Shown here: positions 13,061 to 23,046 of the stretch, in pieces | Layout: every line of letters begins with the position of its first letter | Numbering within the stretch: the first letter of the stretch is position 1 | Assembly: GCA_030068075.1 (NCBI GenBank) | Contig: CM057826.1 | Location: forward strand, 72,451,312 to 72,515,311 | Direction of reading: 5' to 3' | From: Paguma larvata | Taxonomy: Eukaryota; Chordata; Mammalia; Carnivora; Viverridae | DNA: 64,000 nt | Made by a program: the position numbers and the translations under genes | Notes under the pieces: generated by a model | The model's database searches: none | The model's input: only the letters and a program-made list of their open reading frames with translations | Told to the model about the DNA's origin: nothing

Positions 13061-14039
13061 GCTCTCAGGCAGTGCCTAGTCAGTTACCAAAGTATAAGAA
13101 TAAGATTCCCCCGACTTTCCTCCCTCCAAAGCATCCTGTTTCCTTTATGCTAATTAATGTCATGAAGCAACGTGAGGGTGACCCCTAGTTGAGCATGATG
13201 AATACGAAAAAACCAGGGCATTTTTTCTACTTATGTAGTGACCACATATTTGACAAACTAGGTCTCTTAATAAAGGCCAAATAACACTTCCACTTACGTG
13301 TTATGATGGGCATATAGTGAGGCGAGCTGAGGGCTCAGGTTGGAGGTGGGGGGTCTGTGGTACCCTCCTCCCCAGCTCTTTTCAGGGGTTTTTCTCCTGG
13401 TCTACTAGCCCTAGCACTTACTGGCAGCACAAAATTTTGTTGAAGATATGGATTGTTTTCAGTCACACAATGTCTAATCCATTGGAGAGAAGATAGTTTC
13501 ATTTCTCCTATAAAGTCACTCAACCCATATATATTGCCTGAATAATTAATATTTCAGCCTGAGAAAAGAAAGCCAATAAGAAGGTGAATTTTCACCATAA
13601 AAAATATACGAGTTTCACATTCTGCTACTCTTCTCCTGTATTCTTTCTTTTCAGTAAAATTTTTGTCCCTGAGAAGGTAAACGACACTGGGTCCCATCCC
13701 ATTATTTGAGGAGGAAAATAATAATCCTTTTTGTTCTTGGCTAAGGATAGTTTCTAGAACAATAATTTCTATGTGTAAGACGCTTTACTTAGGAGCATTC
13801 GTTGGAATGTTGTTTTATAATCTTTGCTGGTTTCTCTCAATATGGTAGAAGTGTCTTTTTCACGTCTCTGATTTCTCCTGGATCTTCTACAATTTTCAGG
13901 CTGTTTCTGGTGAGATCATCCACTTCAAAAAACATTACAGTAAGGTAAGTCTGGGGAAATTGGGGGACAGCTCCTATACCGCGTCACAGCACATTTCTCT
14001 TTCCTTGCTTCCTAATAAAAAGTATTAAATCTAGCGTCT
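13061..14039. other. Region upstream of the CpG-rich promoter
   Basis: About 1 kb without named repeats directly before the gene. Distal promoter elements could lie here but none is recognisable by eye. Confidence 0.5.
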
Positions 14040-14415
14040 TTGACTTCCATTAGAGTTACTCGGGCGCCCCCTGTTCCTGTTAGCAAAGACCAGAATCTAG
14101 TAGTAGTAGCTTCCTCCCCAACCCCCACCCCTTCCCCACGTGGTAGCAGAGAAGGAAACAGCCTTGGAAGTTCTCTCTGGGCAACTGTCAACCTTACAGG
14201 GACGTTTGCCTTCTGCCCAAGGAGAAACGTTCCCTCCGGAGGCTTGGGCTGCAGGCGCCTCTGGCGGCCCCCAGTTCGCCGACGTCGTGGCTGCGGGCGC
14301 TGTTTGGTGGCACAGGTGGAGCAGGCCGCTCCTGGAAACCACTGGGCACGCCTCGCTGGCCTGGCGCCGCCCTGCGTGAGCCAGGACCCCAGCCTCCGCA
14401 GGTCACTCTCCGGCC

Positions 14416-14785
14416 ATGCAGGACGCCCCAGTCGAAGTGGAGCCCGAGGCTGCCCCGGCCCAGATTGCTGAGGACCCCGAGGCTGCCCCAGCCCAGACTG
14501 CTGAGGAAACCTCGGCAAAGGAGGCCAAGGGGGCCAAGGAGGCCAAGGAGGCCAAGAAAAGGAACCTGCAGATGAGGACGGTTCCCACCAGCCTAATCAA
14601 GTTCCATGCTTTACAAACACGGGAAAAAGACGAGGCCGGGGGCAAGCCCTCAAAGAAGGCACGAGAGCGGAATGAAATTTTGGAAGGGCCTTGCGGCCTG
14701 GGCTGTATAGTTATTCCCAGCTGTCAGCGTTTAAACAACATCCAGTGCTTTCTGTTTTTCTTCTGCATTCTGGTCACCTCTCAAG
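14416..14785 (+). CDS. SLCO6A1: SLCO6A1 exon 1: cytoplasmic N-terminus and start of helix 1
   Basis: Encodes residues 1-123 plus one base of the next codon (phase 1). The start at 14416 is the first in-frame ATG of this open frame and has a fair context (cggccATGc). The first 90 residues are a charged, low-complexity cytoplasmic tail with two 11-residue repeats (PEAAPAQ units) and an alternating AKEAK run. A basic stretch then leads to the conserved 'GPCGLGC' motif (about residue 93) and the start of helix 1 ('CFLFFFCILVTSQ'). The donor is TCAAG|GTGAGC at 14786. The frame runs 9 codons into the intron before stopping, so the splice is set by homology: the family continues 'QG-V-FGL' and exon 2 supplies exactly that. 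The repeat-rich part differs from the human N-terminus as recalled, while the part after about residue 90 aligns well. Confidence 0.85.
14446..14511 (+). repeat. 33-bp tandem duplication inside exon 1
   Basis: Two copies of a 33-bp unit, at 14446 and 14479, both starting GAGGCTGCCCC and in frame with the gene. They encode two 11-residue repeats (EAAPAQIAEDP and EAAPAQTAEET). A shorter GCCAAGGAG-type 9-bp repeat follows at about 14523-14556 and encodes the alternating AKEAK run. Confidence 0.85.
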
Positions 14786-14960
14786 GTGAGCCTGAGCGAG
14801 GGAGGTTGTGGTGAGGGCAGCGGCAGGGTGCCTCAGGGTTGCTGATGTGGGGGAGGCGGGAGACTGCCTGGCGGTGTGAGTGGAGGAGAGCCTTCCCTGT
14901 GGTGAGCCAGCTTGAGGCAGCTGCACTCTCACAAGGTAAGTCTGAAATCACAACAGGTTA

Positions 14961-15759
14961 AAGGGGCCATTACCTTGGGTTTGTACACCTGTCATTGCTT
15001 CAGGTCCGCAGGCACACCCGATGACGCAGTCCACCGTACACAGGGTAGGTGACAGGGGCCTGGCCTCCAGATAGCCACGGGAAGGAGGATGGTGCTGAGT
15101 CATTTAATGTTTGGTCACCAACTCTGAGAAGTTCAGGGCTGAATTTCGTGAGGGATTAAAGTAAAATTGAAAACTGTGACCATTGGTTTGTTCCTGCTTG
15201 TGCTCACAAGTTTGAGACACACTGGCCAAGCGGCTCCCCGCCTGGATTTTCTTTCTTCGTGTGTGAAATGAGGACGTGAAGTGGGACCTCAAATAACCTG
15301 TATCAGAGAAACCAAACTGGAATGTGTTTGTCTTTGCAGAAACAGTTTAACAAAGAATGTGAATTTGACTGCCTTTGGGGGGGTATGCATTCTTTACTTT
15401 ACAGCCCTCACCCCACCCATTATCAAGATCATTAGACAGACACTGATGGCACTGAACTTTGCCAAACATGAGCTTTTTGCTCTAATAAAAAGGCTGTATG
15501 TGGTAAGAACCACATGAGAAGCACATATAAATGGTGATCAGTTTGTCATGATTTTACTAAAGTAGTTTCTTGGGAAAGAGTCATTTGAATTATGTCTTGA
15601 TAAATAGAGTATAGTTCTGATAGCTGGAGTTAAGGAGTATTTATTATATAAGGAAATGAGTGAATGAATGTTTTGATAGATCAACACTCAGATATAGAAA
15701 ATCCTTGTTCCAGAAGGTTGAGTGACAAGTTTGGTTTGGACGGTGCTTTCACCTAAGCC
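14961..15759. other. Intron 1, 5' part, unassigned
   Basis: Falls quickly from high to low GC. No repeat recognised. Confidence 0.55.
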
Positions 15760-15870
15760 CCAAAAGGAACAATTATATTCATTTTATTCATCGTGTCTCC
15801 CCAGTACCTAATTATAGTGACTAAGACAGAAAAGACACTCAATAAGTATGTATTGAATGCATAAATTAAT
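15760..15870 (+). repeat. L2-type 3' end fragment
   Basis: 'GTCTCCCCAGTACCTAATTA' followed by 'CTCAATAAGTATGTATTGAA', the recurring end of L2/MIR-type elements. A second short MIR-like piece ('CAGGTATTAACTCACTAAAT') lies at about 15950-16010. Confidence 0.65.
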
Positions 15871-16159
15871 TTAAAAAAAAGAAAAAGACATTAGGAAACT
15901 CTTAGACTGAGAATTTTGAAAGGATACTAAAAGGTGTTTATTTTTTTATTAATGTGCTGGGTGATGAGTAAGGTGCTTTACAGGTATTAACTCACTAAAT
16001 ATAGTCACTAGGCTGGTAAAGAAGAGTCACCGAAGGTTTTTGAGCAATGGGTTTAGCTCCGCCACTTATTAATGACTTCATGTAGGTCATTAGCTCAGTT
16101 GGGTATAACATTGAGTCTTGCATTCATAAAAATGATATATCTCTTCGTGTATGTTTATC

Positions 16160-17660
16160 AGTTGATCTATTTAGTATTTACTGTTACATTTTAAACAATT
16201 TTGATATAATTTCAAACATACAGAAAGGGTGCAAAGGTGATACAAAGAATTCCTATGGCCCATACACCCAGATTTTCTGGTTGTTTACATTTTACCACAT
16301 TTATTCCTTTACTTTTTCTTTATACATACAGACTTCTTCAGACATGTTGCCCCATTACTGCTAAATACTCAAATGCATTTTCCCAAAGTGAGGACACTTT
16401 TCTATACAACCAGTATACACCGTTCTCAGTCAGTAATATCAGTGCAACACTCTCATCAAATTAGGGATTGCTGGTCCCACTTAGATAATGCCAACTGCCT
16501 CAGTATAGTCACCTTTTCCTTTCTGGTCCTAGATTCTATTCAGAAACATATTTAGACTTTAATCTGCAGCAATTACTTATTTTTTCCCTGTTTCTTTTGT
16601 CCACACAAGTCTTAAAGTATATGGATCTTTCATTCTGTATCTTGAGCTTCAACCTGGTTATGTTTGTTGTTTCCTTATAACCAGACTCAGGCCATGCCTG
16701 CCTGATTGGACCCAGTCTGTTAGGAAATTGGTATCAGGTGTAGTCCCAGAAGATCTACCCATAAAGATGGGATTTTTAAGACTGGTTTCATTATGTCTTT
16801 CGTCTTGAATGAAGTTCTGAGTTGTTTGATAGTGGAAGGTAGGTAGTCATTTTTGGTATGTGATGGCATCATAAAGAATCAAGCTATCAGTTGTGTTTGA
16901 TGGGGATGAAGTACCAGTTGAAGTATGTTATCTTAAAAGCCCGAGTGGCTCTACACTTTACCTTATGGAAATGATAATGACCATAAGGATTCCGGTATTG
17001 GATGGACTCTTTTGAGTGCCTTTAAACAGTGCACTTACGAAGGGAAAATGACAAACTCAGTTCTGATAACTCTCAGCTCGAGTCCTGATCTGAGAATTCT
17101 ACAGCATCCATCACAGCCCTGAAATAAGTTCTCATTTCTTTGAACTGCAGAGCTTGTAGTTTTGGGAATCAAACACAAAATTTAGGTGTATGGGTCTATG
17201 AGATATAATGACACTTGAATGCACAATCTTGTCAAGTTTGTCCTTCATCTTCTCCTCGGTTATGTTTCAAGATGAGTTGTTCATGTTTTAGTCTGTTCAG
17301 TTTTTTGCCTGTTAGGACAGAGTGGTGACTTTCAAGCTCCTTACATGTAGAACTGGAATGACATATAAGTTTTCGTGTGGACCTATATTTTTATTTCTTT
17401 GGCTTTTATGCCTAGGAGTAGAATTGATGGATCCTATAAGTTTTTAAGTATGCTATAGGTTTTTCATATATGTGCTTTATCAGTTTGAGGAAGTTTCCTT
17501 CTATTCCTAGTTCATTGAGTATTTTTATTACGAAAGTGTGTTGGATTTTGTTATATGCTTTTTCTGTTTTTTTGATGTTTGTATGGGTTTTGTCCTTTAT
17601 TATATTAATCTAGTGAATCACATTGATTCATTTTCATATATTGGATTGAAATTAAGAAGC
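16160..17660 (-). mobile_element. Old LINE-derived sequence, antisense
   Basis: The part 16190-16560 ('TTTTGATATAATTTCAAACA' start, then 'GGGTGCAAAGGTGATACAAA') follows a well-known old L1-derived repeat. 17370-17660 carries L1 ORF2-type text ('CTAGTGAATCACATTGATTC') on the minus strand. Lies in intron 1. Confidence 0.6.
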
Positions 17661-18890
17661 CCTATGGTTTTGCACATCTAAATAAGGGTGAAACATTCAA
17701 AATAATTGTACACAGAGACAACTTACTTGAGAAGTTTTGTCTTGTAAAGTATTAGTCAAAAATTCTCTGAATGGAGTATTTTGGCAGTACAAAAAAAAAT
17801 AACTTTGAACATTATTTAGTAGTGTTTTCTTTGTGCTTACGAGATAGTTACACATCTGTAGAGAATGTTTTCTCAATTAAAGTGTGATACAGTGAACAGT
17901 CATTTGGAGGCTTCATATTAATTAACAATTATTTTAGAGGCCTCTCAGATCTCATTCAGCCTGAATGATTCCCTAGAAGGATGTGGGACTCAGAGAAAGA
18001 TGTTATCCTCATGGTTATACTTGTTATAATAAAAGGATAGTGAGTAAAATCAGTAGGAAAAGGCACATGGGAAAAATCCACAAGATACCAGGCCCAAGCT
18101 TTCTAGTGGAATGGCATGGCCATGTTTAATTTTTCCAGCAACAATGTGTGATAACACATGCAAAGAGTTGTCAAAAAAGGAAGCTTACAGAGCCTTGGTG
18201 TCCAAGTTTTTTTTTTTGGGGAATCAGTCATGTAAGCATATAGCATCAGTGTGACTGACCTCAACTACTCAGACGCCATTACCTCATTCCTACACACACA
18301 ACAAAACATGTGTTCACTGGGAATCATATTTTTAGCATAAATTATCTGATCCAACTGCTACAGAATGGCCCAAGGCCTCAGGCATACAACGACAGATGTT
18401 CACTCTAAATTACCTTATTCATAGAAACTTTTAGACTGGTTCTGTGTGGTCCCAGGCCTCAGGCATAATAAAGCACCCTTACCAGGCGGCATCTTCCAAG
18501 CACTCCAAGTCCTTTTCCAGGAGCCAACCAAAGGCCAGTCTTGAAGACAGGCATTTGTTGAGCAACGAAGGCCTGCTGAGTTAACCTTTAATTCAAAACT
18601 GTACAAAGCAACTCGAATGAATTGCTGCTAATTTCAGGAGAACAGTTAGACAAAAGATCATATTAAAAATATATTCTTCAAAAACTTTGAATCACATTTT
18701 ATTAGAAACAAGTATGACCAAGAAATTAAAGTATGTGAGTGCATATCAAGAATCATATTCTTTTATCTCATAAAAGTTATGATATATAATATAAATGTAT
18801 TTGAAAAGTTCTTGAATAAACTTTTAGCTTCACCAGTGTAATGAAACTAATTTGTCTGTAAATTATAATGTGAATTGTAATTGAACCAGG
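17661..18890. other. Intron 1, middle, unassigned
   Basis: 18240-18620 may be an unnamed repeat: a 'GGCCTCAGGCATA' motif occurs twice (about 18373 and 18457). The rest is AT-rich unique-looking DNA. Confidence 0.45.
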
Positions 18891-18925
18891 AAAAAAAAAC
18901 AAACCCTGTGAGAGCAGAGGGGTGG

Positions 18926-18967
<42 letters not shown>

Positions 18968-19118
18968 CTCAAGCAGGATCCCTGCCATCAGGGCAGAGCC
19001 TGATGGGGCCCTGGGTGGGGATGGGGAGGGCGGAGCTTGATCTCAGGAAATATGAGATCATGACATGAGCTGAAGTCAAGAGTCAGATGCTTAACCAACT
19101 GAGCCATCCAGACACCCC
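18891..19118 (-). mobile_element. CAN-SINE, antisense, with expanded (AG)n
   Basis: The usual CT/AG body has grown into a pure AG run at about 18930-18964. The head ends 'CTGAGCCATCCAGACACCCC'. Confidence 0.9.
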
Positions 19119-19179
19119 TGGAACATTTGACTACAAAGATAAGAAACATAATCTTTAGTGAACCTGTGGTTTTTTGAAG

Positions 19180-19770
19180 GTGGAAGTATGTTATGGTAGC
19201 TAGTAGCACTCTAGCTTCACTCAGTGGAGCCCTGAAAAAGCAAAGAAAAAAGGAAATCTTCCCAGTAAGCAGAACATTAAGAAGTACATCTGGTTACCCA
19301 TATTGCCTAGATACCATGCTGCCATTGCCTAATGGTCTGGCCTTTTGGCGACTAGGAGAGCTGGGTAAGTGGTATGTCCATTTCAATGAACAGAGTTATC
19401 CTTTATGAATGTTCAGCAAAAGAAATCCATTGTAGAGAAGGCTTTCAATAATGAGATAGATAACCATACTGTGAAATCAGCCAGCCTCTTTCCCCAGTCA
19501 TTGCACAACTTATTCAGTGGGCACATTTATAGTGATGACTGCATCAAAAATGGAACTTATGCAAGAGTTGAATGCATGGATTTATCTTGACCAATGTTGA
19601 TCTGGCTTTTGCACTGACTGAGTGCCTTAAACACCATCATGATCATCTTATTTATTATCACATTGCTTTAAAGGAAGGAACTCATTTTGTAGGAGAAGAA
19701 GGATATCAGAAAGTTCATGTTCATGGAATTCACTAATCTTACTACCTATCTTAATAACCAGAAACTCTTG
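19180..19770 (+). mobile_element. ERVL pol (integrase region) remnant, sense
   Basis: Plus-strand sequence matches, in order, the integrase part of mammalian ERVL elements as I recall them: 'AGCCAGCCTCTTTCCCCAGT', 'TTATTCAGTGGGCACAT', 'GAGTGCCTTAAACACCATCA' and 'CATGTTCATGGAATTCAC'. It is an old class III endogenous retrovirus piece broken by stops. Short frames at 19193-19408 and 19405-19590 are by-products. No LTR was recognised next to it. Lies in intron 1 directly after a SINE. Confidence 0.65.
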
Positions 19771-21626
19771 GCCTTCTAGATGATTATAATGTCCTATAGA
19801 GGACTCAGGTAAGGTCCAGCTGGGAGACAACAATAAAAAAAATCGGAGATGCTGTCCTGTAGGGTGAGGCATAGGCTTTGCGATAGCAACCTATGTATGT
19901 CATATGTGATCAAGAAGTAGAAGAGGGGATAAAGAGTGGAAGAAAGGGGTTATACATATCAACTGTGTTTGCATAACCATTTAGAGAAATAAAAAATACA
20001 GCAATGACACATTTTTCTTTCATTTTATGTACACAAACACAAACATATATACATTTGTGTGTGTGTCTGTATTCCAATATTTTTCTTTTTCCCTTTCTAT
20101 TTGATCAAAGAGTATTATGGTAGATAATGTTGCAAATTATCTCTAGGTTACAGAATATCCCTGAGAAGGAAAATTAATATCCCAACTCTAAAGTTGGACA
20201 TAGTTACTGACAGGACATTTCTTTCTTTGGCTGTTATCCTCCTTGGCCACATCTAAAATGAGAGTTGAAGAAAATTCTTCTCTTTGCTGGAGCAACGTTT
20301 TTATATCTTGTTTCCTGCTGGTCTTGCTCTGTTAAACTGTTGTTGCTCCAAGACTGACGGTTTCTTTTTCAGGATAATTTCCTCGCAAATGTAGATGAGT
20401 CTATGATGTGTTTGATTAGTTATTTATTTATGCCTTTTATACCTTTTTATACCATTTATATCTTTTTGTATTGAGAAAAATCCATTCAGGTTTGTGATTG
20501 AACTACAAGATGGACTTACCTTGAGATGGATATGATGACTGGTTGGACTCTGTGTCTCTATTTTTTGGGGAAAGAATGAGAACATGTTGGTAAGAATGAT
20601 AATTGTAAAATGTTAGGCAGAAACATTGTGGTGCCATTATTAATTTGGTATGTTAGTTTAAATAGAGAAAGAAGGGTGAAAATGAGTCCTGAGTGGGTGA
20701 GCTCTCAAGTTACTTGTCTCTTGGCCATAAACTTCATCATTCGTGGTCTGGACTCACTACTATTTACAAAGGGCACCCGGAGCCTGTAAACTACATTTCC
20801 CAGCCTTTCTTTCTCACTGGTTTCCACTTAGGTGTTGCCAATGAGGGGCTATGGCAGTAGATTTGAAAAGGAGGCAAAGGAAGGCCTCTTTTTTGTTTTT
20901 TGCTCTCTGTCTGTGGTGATGTTTTTGACAATAGCAGCAACGCTGGGAGAGTAAAAGCTTCTGGATTTATGCTCAGGAATCACTGCAACTCCGTCAGCAG
21001 CAACAGTGCTTATGGTTGGGGGTCTGCAATTGCAAGACCCTTGGCATAGGGATCATGAGTTTGGTAAGTAACTCTTCCCTTCTCACTCCAAGAAATGTAT
21101 TACTTTTTAACCAATGTCTATATTAATTTATTTTTGTTTGAAATGTTTAATGTATTTTTTCCTGGTTGGATACTGAGGGATAGAAAACACCTGTAGGATA
21201 CCATTTATTTAATGTTCAGGAACATGACAAACAATTCTCTGTATTGTTCATGGATAAACACATTGTCAAAAAAAGTGTTTAAAAGGATCAGAAATGATAA
21301 ACTTCAGATCTAGGATGTGTGTTATGGAGAGAGAGAAGAATGTTTAGGAAGTACATGTTGGGCTTCGAATATTGTGATAATGTTTTATTTCCTGTATGGG
21401 GTAGCAGATAAACAGAATTATTAGATTGTTATTTATTCATATTTTATGATTGAACTGTAATACACTGAAATAAATATCAGTAAAAAAATCTCTACACTTC
21501 AGTAAATAGGTACAAAATAGGTACAAAAATTCATAGAGGTTAAGATCTGTTAGCATTTTAGAAAATGGATCATGTGCTTATAGGACTTAAACAATCAAAA
21601 TAATGTAAAATAAACTTAAACCAATG
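19771..21626. other. Intron 1, 3' part, mostly unassigned
   Basis: 20690-21060 has the feel of an old repeat ('GTAAACTACATTTCCCAGCC', 'GCCAATGAGGGGCTATGGCA'), family not named. Otherwise AT-rich DNA. Confidence 0.45.
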
Positions 21627-21644
21627 TAAATTGTTTTGCTTTGT

Positions 21645-21877
21645 TTCAACTTTTTGTTTTTTGTTTTTTTAATTTTTTAACGTTTATTTATTTTTGAGAG
21701 ACATAGAGACAGAGTATGAGCAGGGGAAGGACAGAGAGAGAGGGTAAAGAATCCAAAGCAGGCTCCAGGCTCTGAGCTGTCATTACAGAGCCTGACGGGG
21801 GCTTGAACTCACAGACCATGAGATCATGACCTGAGCCGAAGTCAACCACTCAACCAACTGAGCCACCCAAGCACCCC
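21645..21877 (-). mobile_element. CAN-SINE, antisense, 93 bases before exon 2
   Basis: Flanked by a perfect 18-bp direct repeat (TAAATTGTTTTGCTTTGT at 21627-21644 and 21878-21895). Head ends 'GAGCCACCCAAGCACCCC'. Its position just upstream of the exon 2 acceptor is notable. Confidence 0.95.
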
Positions 21878-21970
21878 TAAATTGTTTTGCTTTGTAATGA
21901 TTATTATGGTGTTCTTTTTTGTCTCTTAAATGCATATCATGGCTTTCTTTTTTTTCTTTTTACATTTTAG

Positions 21971-22231
21971 GTGTTGCGTTTGGTCTTGTATATCTAAGCA
22001 TTGGCACTTTTCAGAGGGAGAACCATCTGAGCACCACTGAGAATTTAGTGTTATCTTTGACTTATGATATTTCATCTTGCCTGACAGCACTGTTTATATC
22101 ATACTATGGAGGGAGAGGAAACATACCAAGATGGATTACATTTTCCTCCTTTTTAGTAGGACTCGGCTCACTTTGCTTTGCTTTTCCATATATTAATGAT
22201 GGACTTATTCAATCAAGAGCAGACTCTGAAG
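21971..22231 (+). CDS. SLCO6A1: SLCO6A1 exon 2: helices 1-3
   Basis: Exon of 261 bases (phase 1 in, phase 1 out) with acceptor TTTTAG| at 21970 and donor GAAG|GTAAGA at 22232. It starts with the GVAFGLVYLSIG end of helix 1, then a short loop ('FQRENHLSTTENL'), helix 2 around 'YDISSCLTALFISYYGG' and helix 3 around 'ITFSSFLVGLGSLCFAFP'. These are the standard first three helices of OATPs, and the YDISS and GLGS(L)xxAFP positions match SLCO6A1. The open frame runs on past the donor to 22293, but the family sequence breaks at the donor. The acceptor lies only 75 bases after the target-site copy that ends a SINE insertion, so the upstream intron has been disturbed close to the exon. Confidence 0.9.
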
Positions 22232-22870
22232 GTAAGATTATAAAAGATACATCAAATTACTATTCATTTAAGCCATTGGCTCTAGAAATTTAAAATAGAC
22301 TATGATATTTGTCTGTACATCTGTTCATCTCTATCTCTCTCTATATATATTACCAGTTTATTAAGCTAATTAATTGTAGCTCTGTACTAGCATTTATGTG
22401 CCTTTCTCTCATCTTCTGATGATCAGATGAGATGTAAGAGATAGTCTAGGAAGAAGAAAGAATATTTTGGGATAATTGTTTTTCTTTTGTCAGTTTTCAT
22501 ATGTACTACAAATATCTTGAGAAATTTGGTAATTCCTTGTCTTCCACAGTAAGCTTTAATTAATCCCTTTATATTGACCTCAGCACACGTACACAGAGGC
22601 ACAAATAAATACATAAATAAACACACAGAAAAAGAAAGATTACACCTTTTGGAATGCACTCCTACCATTTTGAAGGAGCTCCCCTTCCGCATAGGAGTTG
22701 GAATCTAAAAAGATTAGTGACTTCTTCACTTTGTTCATTTTTTAAAATGTTTATTCCACACTCTTTTTCCTATTCCCAGTAGATGAAGGCTATCATGAGG
22801 TTTCACAGTGCTATTTCTGACACTGTCGTCTTGGGTACTTTATTGTTGTGTATAGGTCTATAAAAATGTT
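22232..22870. other. Intron 2 start, unassigned
   Basis: Unique-looking AT-rich intron between exon 2 and the antisense L1. Confidence 0.55.
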
Positions 22871-23046
22871 ACTTTATTTTTTATTTATTTATTTATTTAT
22901 TTATTTAAATAATTTATTTTCACATTGGTTTCCATACAACACCCAGTGCTTATCCCTACAGGTGCTCCCCTCTGTGCCCGTCACCCACTCTCCCCCCTCT
23001 TACACCCTCCTCACTCCTCAGTTTGTTCTTCACCTTTGAGGGTCTC

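Larger units (their letters stand above)
14040..14960 (+). promoter_or_regulatory. CpG-rich region over exon 1, probable promoter
   Basis: This is the only stretch in 64 kb with dense CpG and high GC. CpGs cluster from about 14215 to 14420 and again across exon 1 and the first 150 bases of intron 1. The rest of the window is AT-rich and CpG-poor. Placement over the first coding exon fits a CpG-island promoter with the start of transcription a little upstream of 14416. No TATA box is obvious within 100 bases of the ATG. A possible 3' splice site (CCTCCGCAG| near 14401) leaves room for a separate non-coding first exon. Several long frames on both strands here follow from the GC content. Confidence 0.6.

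Noticed and set aside
14040..14471. 143-codon plus-strand frame upstream of and overlapping exon 1
   Set aside because: Same GC effect; a different frame from exon 1, with no homology that I recognise.
14012..14518. 168-codon minus-strand frame over the exon 1 region
   Set aside because: It lies in the GC- and CpG-rich patch where stop codons are rare, has Pro/Arg/Gly-rich composition with no domain, and overlaps the exon 1 coding strand.
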